Shown here one piece after another: positions 25,136 to 33,783 of a stretch of DNA of 64,000 nt. The stretch spans positions 1 to 64,000 of the forward strand of contig BDSY01000091.1 in NCBI GenBank assembly GCA_002897895.1, in the 5' to 3' direction. Origin of the DNA: a bacterium BMS3Abin06 (GTDB taxonomy: Bacteria; Nitrospirota; Thermodesulfovibrionia; UBA6902). A program made the translations under genes and the position numbers. The first letter of the stretch is position 1. The number at the start of each line of letters is the position of its first letter. The notes below the pieces were generated by a model that saw nothing but the letters and a program-made list of their open reading frames with translations, had not been told where the DNA came from and searched no databases.

Positions 25136-28100
25136 TTACTTTCGCGGCTCCTGTTTTTCCGGTTCAGGTTTTTTCGTCCGGGGCAACGTAGCACGTTTCA
25201 GTTTCATTTTCTTCAATACACCGCCGCTGCTGAAACATTCCCATGCCCACCTGAGCCATTTGACAAGACAGAAGGCAAGCCACATGGCCCAGAAAAGCAT
25301 TAGAATATTGTATACCAGCCTGGGAAGCGAAAGCACCCACGGCTGAGGCATTGCGGACCCTATCCTGTCCCGGCTCCAGTTCAGATAGAGCTGTGTCGAA
25401 TTATTGCCTGAGATCTGCATGTCGGGAATACCGAGCAGGCCCCGTGAAATAGCCGTGTAAAGGCCGGACATGGCGACCACTGTCCATATTATCAGACCGG
25501 TCTGTGCCAGGTTGTAAAGAAAAGCTTTTTCAGGAGGGTGATGATCTTTACGTACCCCGATGACAAGGAACCACCCGGCAATCAGTATTGCCGTAAACGC
25601 AGGGACCTGGGTGAGGCCAAGGCTCAAAAGCAGCCAGTGACGCCTCTTGAGCGGAGTTATCGTGACCCTTCCAAGCCCAAGCGCTATCAGAATAACGATG
25701 AATATATAACTCCAGAACAGGACCGCGGGGCCGAGAGTCGGGCCGGAAGTCCAGAGTATCCACCTGTTTCGCGGCATATTGAAAGTGACTTGCGCATTTA
25801 CTGCCTCTTTCCCGATTTTCACATCCGGCCCCCTGATCAGCATGGAAGATCCTGATTCACGGTTCCATCCAAGATTAATCGTCTGGCTTCCGGGCTGAAG
25901 AGGTATGACAACCTTTTGCCCTTCCTGCCTGATCGGCTGGCTTTTATCATTGATCCTGACTGTCTGCAAGTCCGCGCCTTCAGGCAGAATGACCTCGTGC
26001 TGTCCGCCCTGGCTGGCCCTGACCTTCAAGGCAAGCCCCGCCTTGTCTGAACGGAGACCGGGAGTTAACACCAGCTTTGCCGAATCAATTGTGATCATCT
26101 GTCCGGGTATTGCCTTTGGCCGGGTTATCCTGATTGAGACGCTTTCACCGGGCCAGGGCTTCCAGGTCGGACGCCAGTCTCCCTGCCTGTCCTGATGGTG
26201 GATAACCGGAATTCCTGAAAGCTCGCAATGCCATATGGGGCTTGCGTCAAGCACCCATGTCTCTGTCCAGGGAACAGTCTCAGGCGCCTTCAGAGAAATC
26301 TCAGGGGCTGTTTTCAGAGATGAGCTCCATGATATTCTGCTTGATTTCGGATCCATGTTTACAAGCGCCTTTCCGTCTTCCACGTGAATCCCCGCAGTGG
26401 TTACAGACTCGCCCTGCAAGAGCGGCACAGAAACTGCTGCCGGTGTACCAGCCGGTGTCAGGCGGGTTACCATGGTTTCGACCTGCCATGTAAGCCCCAG
26501 GTGGAGAATACGTTCAACATGAAGGAAAGGGGGAAGATTGCCGCTGTCCGCAGGCAGACGCTCACCTGATTCTTTTTTGATGCGTGTTATCTGAATGCCG
26601 CTTTCGACTCTTCCGTCCTTATGTATTCCCTGCACATCCCATCCACTGCCTGAATAAGTTGCATAGTGAGGCTTCAGGGGCAGGGGGATCTGTATGGAAT
26701 TTCCGGAACCGGATTTCCCGGTTAATACAATCCTGTGAATCCCTTCAGGCACAAGCGCCCAGAGCATGCCGCCGGAATCCTTTGACAGCTCGCTGAGGGG
26801 CTTGTTGTCAAGGTAGACCTCTTCAGGAGACCATGCCCCCGAATTACCGGGCAGAGGCACCGCAGTCCGGGAGGCTGCATGTACCTCAAGGAGAATGTGC
26901 AGGCTTTCAGGCATAACCTTCAGGTCCATTCGGAGAAAGTCGGCGCAGTCCGGAAAGCAGTCGGGCTTTTCAAGCAGCCTGGCCTGAAGCTCTTTCAGGA
27001 GCTCTGGCGGCGGAAACAGGGAGTCCCCTGCGTGTGCGCCGGATATGCCTCCTGCAAATAAAACCATTAATACGGCCATTGCTGCGGTACTGTTCATTTT
27101 GCCGCTCATCTTTTGCCACATTGCGCGCGGCTCAATTACTCCCATAATCATGAATGCGAGCAGAATGACCCGGACAAACGCGAGCACAAGGTTTGCAGAT
27201 GGTGAGAGCAGCCACAGCCTGATCTCCTGGTCTCTCTTCACCGGCCCGTTCCATTGCATTTTAATGGCCTTCCATTTCCACGTGGGGATTCCCGGCCCTG
27301 TCTGTATAAGTGCATCAGGATCACCGGTGAAAATCTCTTTCCTTTTTCTATATGCATCCGTTTTTCTCAAAACCTGAGAGTATCCCATTGAATCTTTGAG
27401 TTCATATTGTTTCCTGATTTTGCTCCGGGATTTCGACAGAGGCCCGGTTTTGTCTGCTTCCTCCATGACCTCTTCATCATCAATCATGACCGCCTTTTCC
27501 ATGACTTGCGATCCGGTGCTATACGCTCTGTGCAGCTCAAGCTGCGGGAATATTCCTGTCCTGATCTGACTGACCATAAAAGGTATGACCATGACCAGCA
27601 GGATAATAACAGCACCGCCTCCCCATATGTAGACCAGCCGTTTGAACCAGCCTTCAGGCAGCACGCGGATCAGGGCTGTTGCCGCAAGGATATGGAGCCA
27701 TATTGTCCGCGGCGCACCGGGTTCATGGAATATCAATACCATTGTCAACAATGCAATAATTCCCCACTTAAGGTTCCTGAGCTTAAACACTGCGGCAGCA
27801 ATAATCAGCACCAGGAAAAAATCAAGAAGTGTCCAGCGCCTGACCCATGTGCCGGGCAAAATGTCAACGCCGGCTGCTGTAATCAGCCTCCAGCCGGGAG
27901 GGAGGTTCAGCACTCCGGACAGGGAGTTAAAATCATGGTCCCAGCCGACTGCCGGGATGACGGCTGTTGCTTTGACATACCTTGAATCCGCTGTCAGATT
28001 CAGCTTCCCCTGCCTGAGTTCGACCCCGGGTTTTTTGCCGTCTTCACCGGTTGTTATGAGGCGGTCCGTTCCGCTGACCGATACCCGGCCAAGCATTGCC

Positions 28101-29257
28101 GGCGGATTTATGGCAAGCCGCCACTTGCGGCTCAGGGTGCCGGTGATATGATCCTGTATGGTAAAGCCCTTTCCATCAAAATCAAGCCACCAGGTCCTGT
28201 AGAGATTTAAACGGTCGGGCGCAGGATCAGGATCACCCCTCCGTATCTCCCTGAACCTGACAATTGCACCGGGTTCAACGATATATGCTGAATACTGCTT
28301 CCATCCGGAGGGCATGCCGGTCTGTCCGGGTTCAACAGACGGCACCCCCTCAAGCTTAACCATACGGAGATGGTTCTGCGGAGCAAACGACCATATTTCG
28401 CGCCCGAAGGCCCCGGCTGCAGGCCCAAGCTTATTTACAGGCCCGCTGAATCGTGTAATTATATTAATTCCCCAGCGACCGGGGCGGGCCTGTATCAGCA
28501 AGTCGCCCGCATCCCCGATCCTCGCCGGGAGCGGGCTTTTAAGGCTCATTGGGATGCTGTTGTTCAGAAGGACTTTTTCGAGTTTGATCTCCCTGCTCCG
28601 GCCTGAAACATTGACCTGAAGACGGGTAGTCATTTTCAGAGGTATGGAATCGGTTATCAGCCTGAAAATTCTTACGGAAAGACGGTCTTCCCGGTTTTCA
28701 GATAAAACACGTTTCTGCAGCCAGAGGCGGTTGTTCTTATCCAGCACAGGATAATCAACGCTCTTGTTGTTTATGGAAAGAGCGACCATGCCTGTTGCAG
28801 GAGGAATCCTGATCATCTCGGGCATCTCCGTCCATTTGAATTTTCCGCTTACACGGTATTTACCGGGAGTAAGGTATATGGACGGGGTCTGATTTCTGTT
28901 AGTTACAGGGATGCCTTTATTGTCTGACTTTACTTTTTCGGGCCATATATCCCCTCCCCCGGGAAGCGGCGCCCAGCCTTTGGAAAACACAACCCACTCC
29001 TGTTCAAACCTGCCGCCTCTGGAATTAAAATACAGCCTTAATCTTGACGGCCACATGCAGCGGACAGCATTTTCATTGTTATAATCCGGGGGACAGAGCC
29101 TCTCTTGCATTCCGTGGAGGACCCAGGGTTTCCACTTCAAAAGATATCCCGGAATATCTTTTTCATTCACAGGCGCTGCTGCTGCAATGGATACAAGAAA
29201 AAGAAATACTGCAAAGGTGAGTATTAAAGCCGGCCGACGGGCATGTTTTTCAGCCAT
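25136..29257 (-). CDS. Large multi-domain membrane protein, apparently internally duplicated
   Basis: 1373 residues with CAGGAGGGACA before the ATG. Residues 10-28 form a signal peptide. Then comes an extracytoplasmic region (about 30-470), four or so membrane helices (about 476-590), a soluble stretch, helices near 690-715, and a second signal-like segment (AVLMVLFAGGISGAHAG, about 725-742). A second extracytoplasmic region (about 745-1160), several C-terminal helices and a Lys/Pro/Glu tail follow. The sequences after both signal-like segments resemble each other (Cys-containing amphipathic start, then a PLPGxxxxWxPE-type stretch, then a beta-rich part), which suggests duplication of one membrane-plus-beta unit. 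I do not recognise the family. It may be an envelope-spanning or polymer-handling protein, but nothing shows this directly. Confidence 0.75.
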   Translation of the reverse strand: MAEKHARRPALILTFAVFLFLVSIAAAAPVNEKDIPGYLLKWKPWVLHGMQERLCPPDYNNENAVRCMWPSRLRLYFNSRGGRFEQEWVVFSKGWAPLPGGGDIWPEKVKSDNKGIPVTNRNQTPSIYLTPGKYRVSGKFKWTEMPEMIRIPPATGMVALSINNKSVDYPVLDKNNRLWLQKRVLSENREDRLSVRIFRLITDSIPLKMTTRLQVNVSGRSREIKLEKVLLNNSIPMSLKSPLPARIGDAGDLLIQARPGRWGINIITRFSGPVNKLGPAAGAFGREIWSFAPQNHLRMVKLEGVPSVEPGQTGMPSGWKQYSAYIVEPGAIVRFREIRRGDPDPAPDRLNLYRTWWLDFDGKGFTIQDHITGTLSRKWRLAINPPAMLGRVSVSGTDRLITTGEDGKKPGVELRQGKLNLTADSRYVKATAVIPAVGWDHDFNSLSGVLNLPPGWRLITAAGVDILPGTWVRRWTLLDFFLVLIIAAAVFKLRNLKWGIIALLTMVLIFHEPGAPRTIWLHILAATALIRVLPEGWFKRLVYIWGGGAVIILLVMVIPFMVSQIRTGIFPQLELHRAYSTGSQVMEKAVMIDDEEVMEEADKTGPLSKSRSKIRKQYELKDSMGYSQVLRKTDAYRKRKEIFTGDPDALIQTGPGIPTWKWKAIKMQWNGPVKRDQEIRLWLLSPSANLVLAFVRVILLAFMIMGVIEPRAMWQKMSGKMNSTAAMAVLMVLFAGGISGAHAGDSLFPPPELLKELQARLLEKPDCFPDCADFLRMDLKVMPESLHILLEVHAASRTAVPLPGNSGAWSPEEVYLDNKPLSELSKDSGGMLWALVPEGIHRIVLTGKSGSGNSIQIPLPLKPHYATYSGSGWDVQGIHKDGRVESGIQITRIKKESGERLPADSGNLPPFLHVERILHLGLTWQVETMVTRLTPAGTPAAVSVPLLQGESVTTAGIHVEDGKALVNMDPKSSRISWSSSLKTAPEISLKAPETVPWTETWVLDASPIWHCELSGIPVIHHQDRQGDWRPTWKPWPGESVSIRITRPKAIPGQMITIDSAKLVLTPGLRSDKAGLALKVRASQGGQHEVILPEGADLQTVRINDKSQPIRQEGQKVVIPLQPGSQTINLGWNRESGSSMLIRGPDVKIGKEAVNAQVTFNMPRNRWILWTSGPTLGPAVLFWSYIFIVILIALGLGRVTITPLKRRHWLLLSLGLTQVPAFTAILIAGWFLVIGVRKDHHPPEKAFLYNLAQTGLIIWTVVAMSGLYTAISRGLLGIPDMQISGNNSTQLYLNWSRDRIGSAMPQPWVLSLPRLVYNILMLFWAMWLAFCLVKWLRWAWECFSSGGVLKKMKLKRATLPRTKKPEPEKQEPRK

Positions 29258-29290
29258 TGTCCCTCCTGAAAATCAGTATGTCTGTCTGTC

Positions 29291-29316
29291 ATTCCGGCAG
29301 TCCTTAAAGCCGGAAT
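29291..29316. repeat. Short hairpin between purB and the large membrane protein
   Basis: ATTCCGGC and GCCGGAAT form an 8-bp stem with a 10-base loop, starting five bases after the purB stop. It has no T-run. It resembles the ATTCC-type hairpins seen at 31609-31643 and 58880-58960 and is probably one of a dispersed REP-like family. Confidence 0.6.
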
Positions 29317-29320
29317 CCGG

Positions 29321-30622
29321 TCACAAACCCTGCTTAAACACCCTCTTATATATGTAATTCACATTTTTTGTATAAAACTTTAAGTCAAACAGGGCATCTA
29401 TTTCATCATCTGACAGATATTTCTTTATTAATCGGTCTTTTTTCAACAAATCTTTAAAAGGCTTCCTCTGCTCCCAGCTCTGCATGGCCCTTTTTTGAAC
29501 AAGGCGATAGGCATTCTCACGGCTTAATCCCTTTTCCGTTAATTGCAGAAGCACACGCTGTGAACAGAAAAGGCCGCAGCTTCTATCAATATTCTCCTTC
29601 ATTCTTTCCGGGTAAACCCGGATGCCCCTGAGTATGCCGGTCAGCCTCACCAGCATGTAATCAATGAGTATTGTGCTGTCCGGGATTATTATCCTTTCAA
29701 CAGATGAATGGCTGATGTCGCGTTCGTGCCACAAAGGGATATTTTCCATGGCAGCCACAGCATTTGAGCGGACGACCCTTGCTAATCCGCTGAGGTTTTC
29801 GCTGCCAATGGGGTTCCGTTTATGCGGCATTGCAGAAGAGCCTTTCTGCCCTTTTTCAAAGGGCTCCTCTGCCTCAAGCACTTCCGTCCGCTGAAGATGT
29901 CTCATCTCCACTGCCATTTTTTCAATGGCCCCGGCTATGAGGGCAAGTGTGTTCATATACTCTGCATGCCTGTCCCTCTGGATGACCTGTGTTGTCACCG
30001 GTGCGGGCTTAAGGCCGAGTTTTTTGCATACATAGGTTTCAATAGAGGGTGGAAGACTTGAAAATGTCCCGACAGGGCCTGATAGCTGTCCATAATTGAT
30101 TGTATCTCTTGCTGCTTTTATGCGGGCAAGGTCCCGCTTCATCTCTTCATACCAGAGGGTAAAAGTGAGTCCGAATGTAGTGGGCTCAGCATGAATGCCG
30201 TGGCTCCTGCCCATCTGGAGGGTTGTCTTATATTTGATGGCATTGTCTTTTAAAACTTTCATTAGCTCTGTAATGCCATTAATGATGATGTCCGCTGCCT
30301 CGCGCATCAAAAGGGCAAGCGCCGTATCACCTATATCCGATGATGTAAGGCCCTTGTGAATGAACCGGGAATCAGGCCCTGCATTTTCCGCAACTGATGT
30401 TAAGAAAGCTATTACATCATGCTTCACTTTTTTTTCTATCTTATCAATCCGTTTAATGTTGAATTTGGCGCGTTTTTTAATTGTCGCCAGACTCTTTTTA
30501 GGTATCTCACCCAATTCAGCCCAGGCCTCACAAGCTGCGATCTCAACATCGAGCCATTTCTGAAATTTATTTTGAGGCTCCCAGATTTTTGCCATTTCAG
30601 GTCTTGAATATCGTGGTATCAA
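29321..30622 (-). CDS. purB: Adenylosuccinate lyase
   Basis: 433 residues from the TTG at 30622, chosen because CCGGGAGG lies five bases upstream and the protein then begins IPRYSRPEMAKIW, the usual PurB N-terminus. The frame stays open further upstream only through a repeat array. The fumarase/aspartase-superfamily signature GSSAMPHKRNP is present, with GRSHGIHAEPTTFG and the HERDISHSSVERI region carrying the catalytic acid/base residues. It cleaves adenylosuccinate and SAICAR in purine synthesis, in the cytoplasm. It follows the phosphoesterase gene on the same strand. Confidence 0.95.
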   Translation of the reverse strand: MIPRYSRPEMAKIWEPQNKFQKWLDVEIAACEAWAELGEIPKKSLATIKKRAKFNIKRIDKIEKKVKHDVIAFLTSVAENAGPDSRFIHKGLTSSDIGDTALALLMREAADIIINGITELMKVLKDNAIKYKTTLQMGRSHGIHAEPTTFGLTFTLWYEEMKRDLARIKAARDTINYGQLSGPVGTFSSLPPSIETYVCKKLGLKPAPVTTQVIQRDRHAEYMNTLALIAGAIEKMAVEMRHLQRTEVLEAEEPFEKGQKGSSAMPHKRNPIGSENLSGLARVVRSNAVAAMENIPLWHERDISHSSVERIIIPDSTILIDYMLVRLTGILRGIRVYPERMKENIDRSCGLFCSQRVLLQLTEKGLSRENAYRLVQKRAMQSWEQRKPFKDLLKKDRLIKKYLSDDEIDALFDLKFYTKNVNYIYKRVFKQGL

Positions 30623-30640
30623 ATTGTCCTCCCGGTTATG

Positions 30641-30721
30641 TAGCTCAACGTTGCTCAATATTGTTCAACATTGCTTAACATTGCTTAACATTGAGCTACA
30701 TTGAGCTACATTGAGCTACAT
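30641..30721 (-). repeat. Eight tandem 10-bp repeats ahead of purB
   Basis: Read on the minus strand, units are AATGTAGCTC (three times), AATGTTAAGC (twice), AATGTTGAAC, AATATTGAGC and AACGTTGAGC, in that order without spacers. The array fills almost the whole gap between the phosphoesterase stop and the purB ribosome site. The drift in sequence along the array suggests slippage-type expansion. Confidence 0.85.
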
Positions 30722-30723
30722 TT

Positions 30724-31449
30724 TTATCTTCCAGCCGATAGCCTGTTAATAAGATACGCCGGCAAGCCGGCTTTTTTCATCTTCTTTTGAGTTAATACTA
30801 TATCATAAGATATCCGCTTTATTTCCACGCTATTGTCGCTGAGCAGGACATATGCTGCATCAGGATTGCCGTCCCGCGGCTGGCCGACACTGCCCGCATT
30901 TACAATGTACCTGTTCTCTTTACGGATTTCCGCATAATGGTAATGAAATTTTATTTCACCTCCTGAAAAACGTTCCACTATAAAGGGTATATGCGAATGG
31001 CCTAAAAAGCATATCTTTTCTTTGAAATAGTTGAAATTTATGCGCGCATCGTATTCATATAATAAATAGCGCCATTTCTCCGGCTCCCTGGGGGTTGCAT
31101 GCACAAGATAGATATTGTCTTCTTCCAATTCCGCTGTCAGAGGCAGGCTTTGAAGAAACTCCACGTTTTCCCTGCTCAAAACTTCTCTCGTCCACTCAAT
31201 GGCAACTCTTGCAAGAGGGTTGAAATATGTAATGCCGGTCATTCCGGCAGCCGCCCGGTCGTGGTTGCCGGCAACCATTATTTTTGCCTTTTCTTTTAAA
31301 ATTTTTGTGCACTCATTCGGGTCCGGACCATAGCCGACACTGTCGCCTGAGAAAAGAATACCCTCGATTTTCTCCTCTTCTGTTTTTGCAAGAACAGCTT
31401 GAAGGGCCTCAAGATTGGCATGGACGTCTGAGATGATAGCGTAATGCAT
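30724..31449 (-). CDS. Metallophosphoesterase (YfcE/MJ0936-like)
   Basis: 241 residues of the calcineurin-like phosphoesterase fold. The metal-site motifs are complete: ISDVHANLEAL (DxH), FSGDSVGYGPDP (GDxxxxG), VAGNHDRA (GNHD), VHATPREP and FLGHSHIPF (GHSH). These bind two divalent metals. The family includes phosphodiesterases of small nucleotides and generic phosphatases; the substrate cannot be told here. No signal peptide is seen, so it is cytoplasmic. It is transcribed in the same direction as purB, separated only by the tandem repeats. Confidence 0.88.
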   Translation of the reverse strand: MHYAIISDVHANLEALQAVLAKTEEEKIEGILFSGDSVGYGPDPNECTKILKEKAKIMVAGNHDRAAAGMTGITYFNPLARVAIEWTREVLSRENVEFLQSLPLTAELEEDNIYLVHATPREPEKWRYLLYEYDARINFNYFKEKICFLGHSHIPFIVERFSGGEIKFHYHYAEIRKENRYIVNAGSVGQPRDGNPDAAYVLLSDNSVEIKRISYDIVLTQKKMKKAGLPAYLINRLSAGR

Positions 31450-31789
31450 AGTCCGGGCTCAAATGTTAAATTCGAATATTTTGAAGTTTATTATTCAATT
31501 AAATTATACCCTGTAAATTATAACCTGTTTTGCGATTAACAGAATATTCCAATCAGGAGTAGAATAGTAACCGGGCATCCGGAATCTATTAAAGCCACTG
31601 GTAAAGCCACTGGATTCCCGCTCAACAGAATGCGGGAATGACGGCTTAACCGTTATGTTTTTACGCAGACGCTATTGCAGACACTATTATAGATATATTT
31701 GTTAAACTCTAATATCCGGATGCATATTGATTGCAGGAGGCCCTGTGTGTCATGAGTTTTATTTAAAATCTTTAAGGGGAGTAAATAAA
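31450..31789. other. Intergenic region with REP-like hairpin, divergent start regions
   Basis: 340 bases between the divergent phosphoesterase and envelope operons, so it should carry two promoters; the A+T-rich 31450-31550 is the likely place, but no box is clear. At 31600-31650 are two copies of AAAGCCACTGG followed by a hairpin GATTCCCGC/GCGGGAATGAC, a dispersed repeat type. No gene was seen. Confidence 0.5.
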
Positions 31790-32542
31790 ATGAAGACTCT
31801 TTTTATATTGCTATCCCTTCTGTGTGTCGCCCTCTTCTGCTGCCCGGTCTTTGCAGAGACGCCAGGAGAAATCGTAAAAAAGGCGGATGAAATGTGGCAT
31901 GGCAAAAGCAGCGTTTCAGAAGTCACAATGACTCTCATCAGACCTTCCTGGACCCGGAAAATTTCTACTAAAGCATGGATGCTGGAACCCGCTTATGCAT
32001 TAATCCTGATTACCGGACCCGCAAAAGACAAAGGAATTGTAACACTGAAACGTAAAAATGAGCTCTGGAACTGGATTCCTGCGATTCAGCGGGTAATCAA
32101 AATCCCCCCATCCATGATGCTGCAGCCGTGGATGGGCTCGGATTTCACCAATGATGATCTGGTGCGGGAATCGTCCGTGGTAGACGATTACATCCAGAGC
32201 TTGATCGGGGAAGAAAAGATCAATGGGTATGCATGTTACAAAATAAAATTAATGCCCGGACCGGAAGCGGGTGTAGTCTGGGGAAAAGTAATAATGTGGA
32301 TTTCAAAAAAGGGTTATATGGAATTAAAAACCGAATATTATGATGAAGAAGGTAAATTAGTCAAAACATTAACCGGCAGGGAAATTAAAAAAATGGGAGG
32401 CCGGATACTTCCCTCCCGCTGGGAGATGATTCCTGTAAACAAGCCGGGGCAAAAAACAGTCCTGAATTATCATGATATTAAATTTAATGTAAAGATCAGT
32501 CCGTCTTTCTTCTCATTACAAAACATGAAACGGGTGCGGTAG
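31790..32542 (+). CDS. LolA-like periplasmic lipid/lipoprotein carrier
   Basis: 250 residues from the ATG at 31790, preceded by AAGGGGAG; the frame upstream is open but the signal peptide begins here (hydrophobic 3-18, cleavage near VFAETP). The mature part reads as the LolA/outer-membrane-lipoprotein-sorting-like fold (VKKADEMWHGKSSVSEVTMTLI, then GKVIMWISKKGYMELKTEYYDEEGKLVKTL). These half-barrel proteins carry lipids or acylated proteins across the periplasm. It starts an operon with two permeases, an ATPase and an outer-membrane barrel, so it probably receives cargo from the ABC exporter. Cargo unknown. Confidence 0.82.
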   Translation: MKTLFILLSLLCVALFCCPVFAETPGEIVKKADEMWHGKSSVSEVTMTLIRPSWTRKISTKAWMLEPAYALILITGPAKDKGIVTLKRKNELWNWIPAIQRVIKIPPSMMLQPWMGSDFTNDDLVRESSVVDDYIQSLIGEEKINGYACYKIKLMPGPEAGVVWGKVIMWISKKGYMELKTEYYDEEGKLVKTLTGREIKKMGGRILPSRWEMIPVNKPGQKTVLNYHDIKFNVKISPSFFSLQNMKRVR

Positions 32543-32553
32543 AAGGGGGATTT

Positions 32554-33771
32554 ATGTACATGGCCTTAAGCTGGCGGAATTTATGGCGCAATAAAAAACG
32601 AACACTCATTGCCGTGGCTTCCGTGCTTCTTGCTGTCCTTGTCGCTGTTGTAATGCGTTCAATGCAGGACGGCTCTTACGCATATATGATCCGCTCCTCG
32701 GTCAGATTTTACACCGGCTACATGCAGGTGCAGGGGAATGGTTACTGGGAAAATCGCTCGCTGGACCGCAGCATTGTTATTGATGAAAAACAGCAAAAAG
32801 AGATTTTGCAAATTCCTCACATCACTTCCATAGTGCCGAGACTGGAGGCTTTTTCGCTGGTCTCCTTTGAAAAGGCTACAAGGGTGGCGCAAATTATCGG
32901 GATTGATCCGGCAGCGCAAAACAATATGACCGGCCTGGGGAAAAGGCTTGTGCAGGGTAAATATCTGACGAATACATCTAATGGAGTATTAATCGCAGAG
33001 GGATTAGCGGATATGCTTAAAGCCGGTGTCGGAGACAGTATTGTGCTTTACGGACAGGGCTATCACGGCAACATTGCTGCGGCAAGGCTGCCGGTTGCGG
33101 GTATTGTCAGGTTCCCGGTTCAGGAGATGAACAACGCTTCGGTCTTCCTGGCGCTGGGGAATGCTCAGAACATATTTTCAGCTTTTGGCAGAATAACCTC
33201 ACTGGCGATCATGCTGGACGATATCAGGAACCAGGCGGACGTGCATAATGCATTAAGTTCAATGCTGGGCAGGCAATATACTATCATGTCCTGGGAAGAA
33301 ATGATGCCTGACCTGGTCCAGGGCATTGAGCTGGATAATGCAAGCGGATTGATCATGCTGATTATTCTTTATATTGTCATTGCTTTCGGCGTTTTCAGCA
33401 CCATCATGATGATGACCACTGAGCGGGCAAGAGAATTCGGCATTCTGATATCGGTCGGGATGAGAAAAACGAGCCTCATTTGGGTAACGACATTGGAAAC
33501 CGTATTTCTTGCCTCCATAGGCGCAATCGTTGGAGTTGCGGTAAGCCTGCCTGTGATTATTTATTTTCATTTTCACCCGATCCCCATTACCGGCGGAGTT
33601 GCAGCTTTTTATAAGTTGTTCGGTGTGGAGAACCCGGTTTTCTATTTCAGCGTGGATCCGGGGCTCTTCATTCACCAGGCAATTGTTGTTCTGCTCATTG
33701 CACTGGCAACAGCGCTCTATCCCCTCTTCTTCATCAAAAAATTGCAGCCCGTGCAGGCAATGCGCTGTTAA
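32554..33771 (+). CDS. FtsX/MacB-type ABC permease 1
   Basis: 405 residues, LolC/E or MacB-like topology: one membrane helix near residues 16-36, a periplasmic MacB-type domain (about 40-265), then three helices (about 270-295, 320-350 and 370-395). GGGGGA precedes the start by a few bases, 11 bases after the previous stop. Such permeases extract lipids or lipoproteins from the outer leaflet of the inner membrane, powered by a cytoplasmic ATPase. It pairs with the next gene, which has the same layout but clear sequence differences, so the transporter is probably a heterodimer. Confidence 0.87.
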   Translation: MYMALSWRNLWRNKKRTLIAVASVLLAVLVAVVMRSMQDGSYAYMIRSSVRFYTGYMQVQGNGYWENRSLDRSIVIDEKQQKEILQIPHITSIVPRLEAFSLVSFEKATRVAQIIGIDPAAQNNMTGLGKRLVQGKYLTNTSNGVLIAEGLADMLKAGVGDSIVLYGQGYHGNIAAARLPVAGIVRFPVQEMNNASVFLALGNAQNIFSAFGRITSLAIMLDDIRNQADVHNALSSMLGRQYTIMSWEEMMPDLVQGIELDNASGLIMLIILYIVIAFGVFSTIMMMTTERAREFGILISVGMRKTSLIWVTTLETVFLASIGAIVGVAVSLPVIIYFHFHPIPITGGVAAFYKLFGVENPVFYFSVDPGLFIHQAIVVLLIALATALYPLFFIKKLQPVQAMRC

Positions 33772-33783
33772 GGAGAAAACAAG

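Noticed and set aside
30623-30658. Longer N-terminus for PurB
   Set aside because: The extra 12 codons come from the tandem array; the TTG at 30622 has a ribosome site and gives the usual PurB N-terminus.
30641-30721. Possible CRISPR array
   Set aside because: Units are 10 bp with no spacers and drift in sequence; it is a simple tandem repeat and no cas genes are present.
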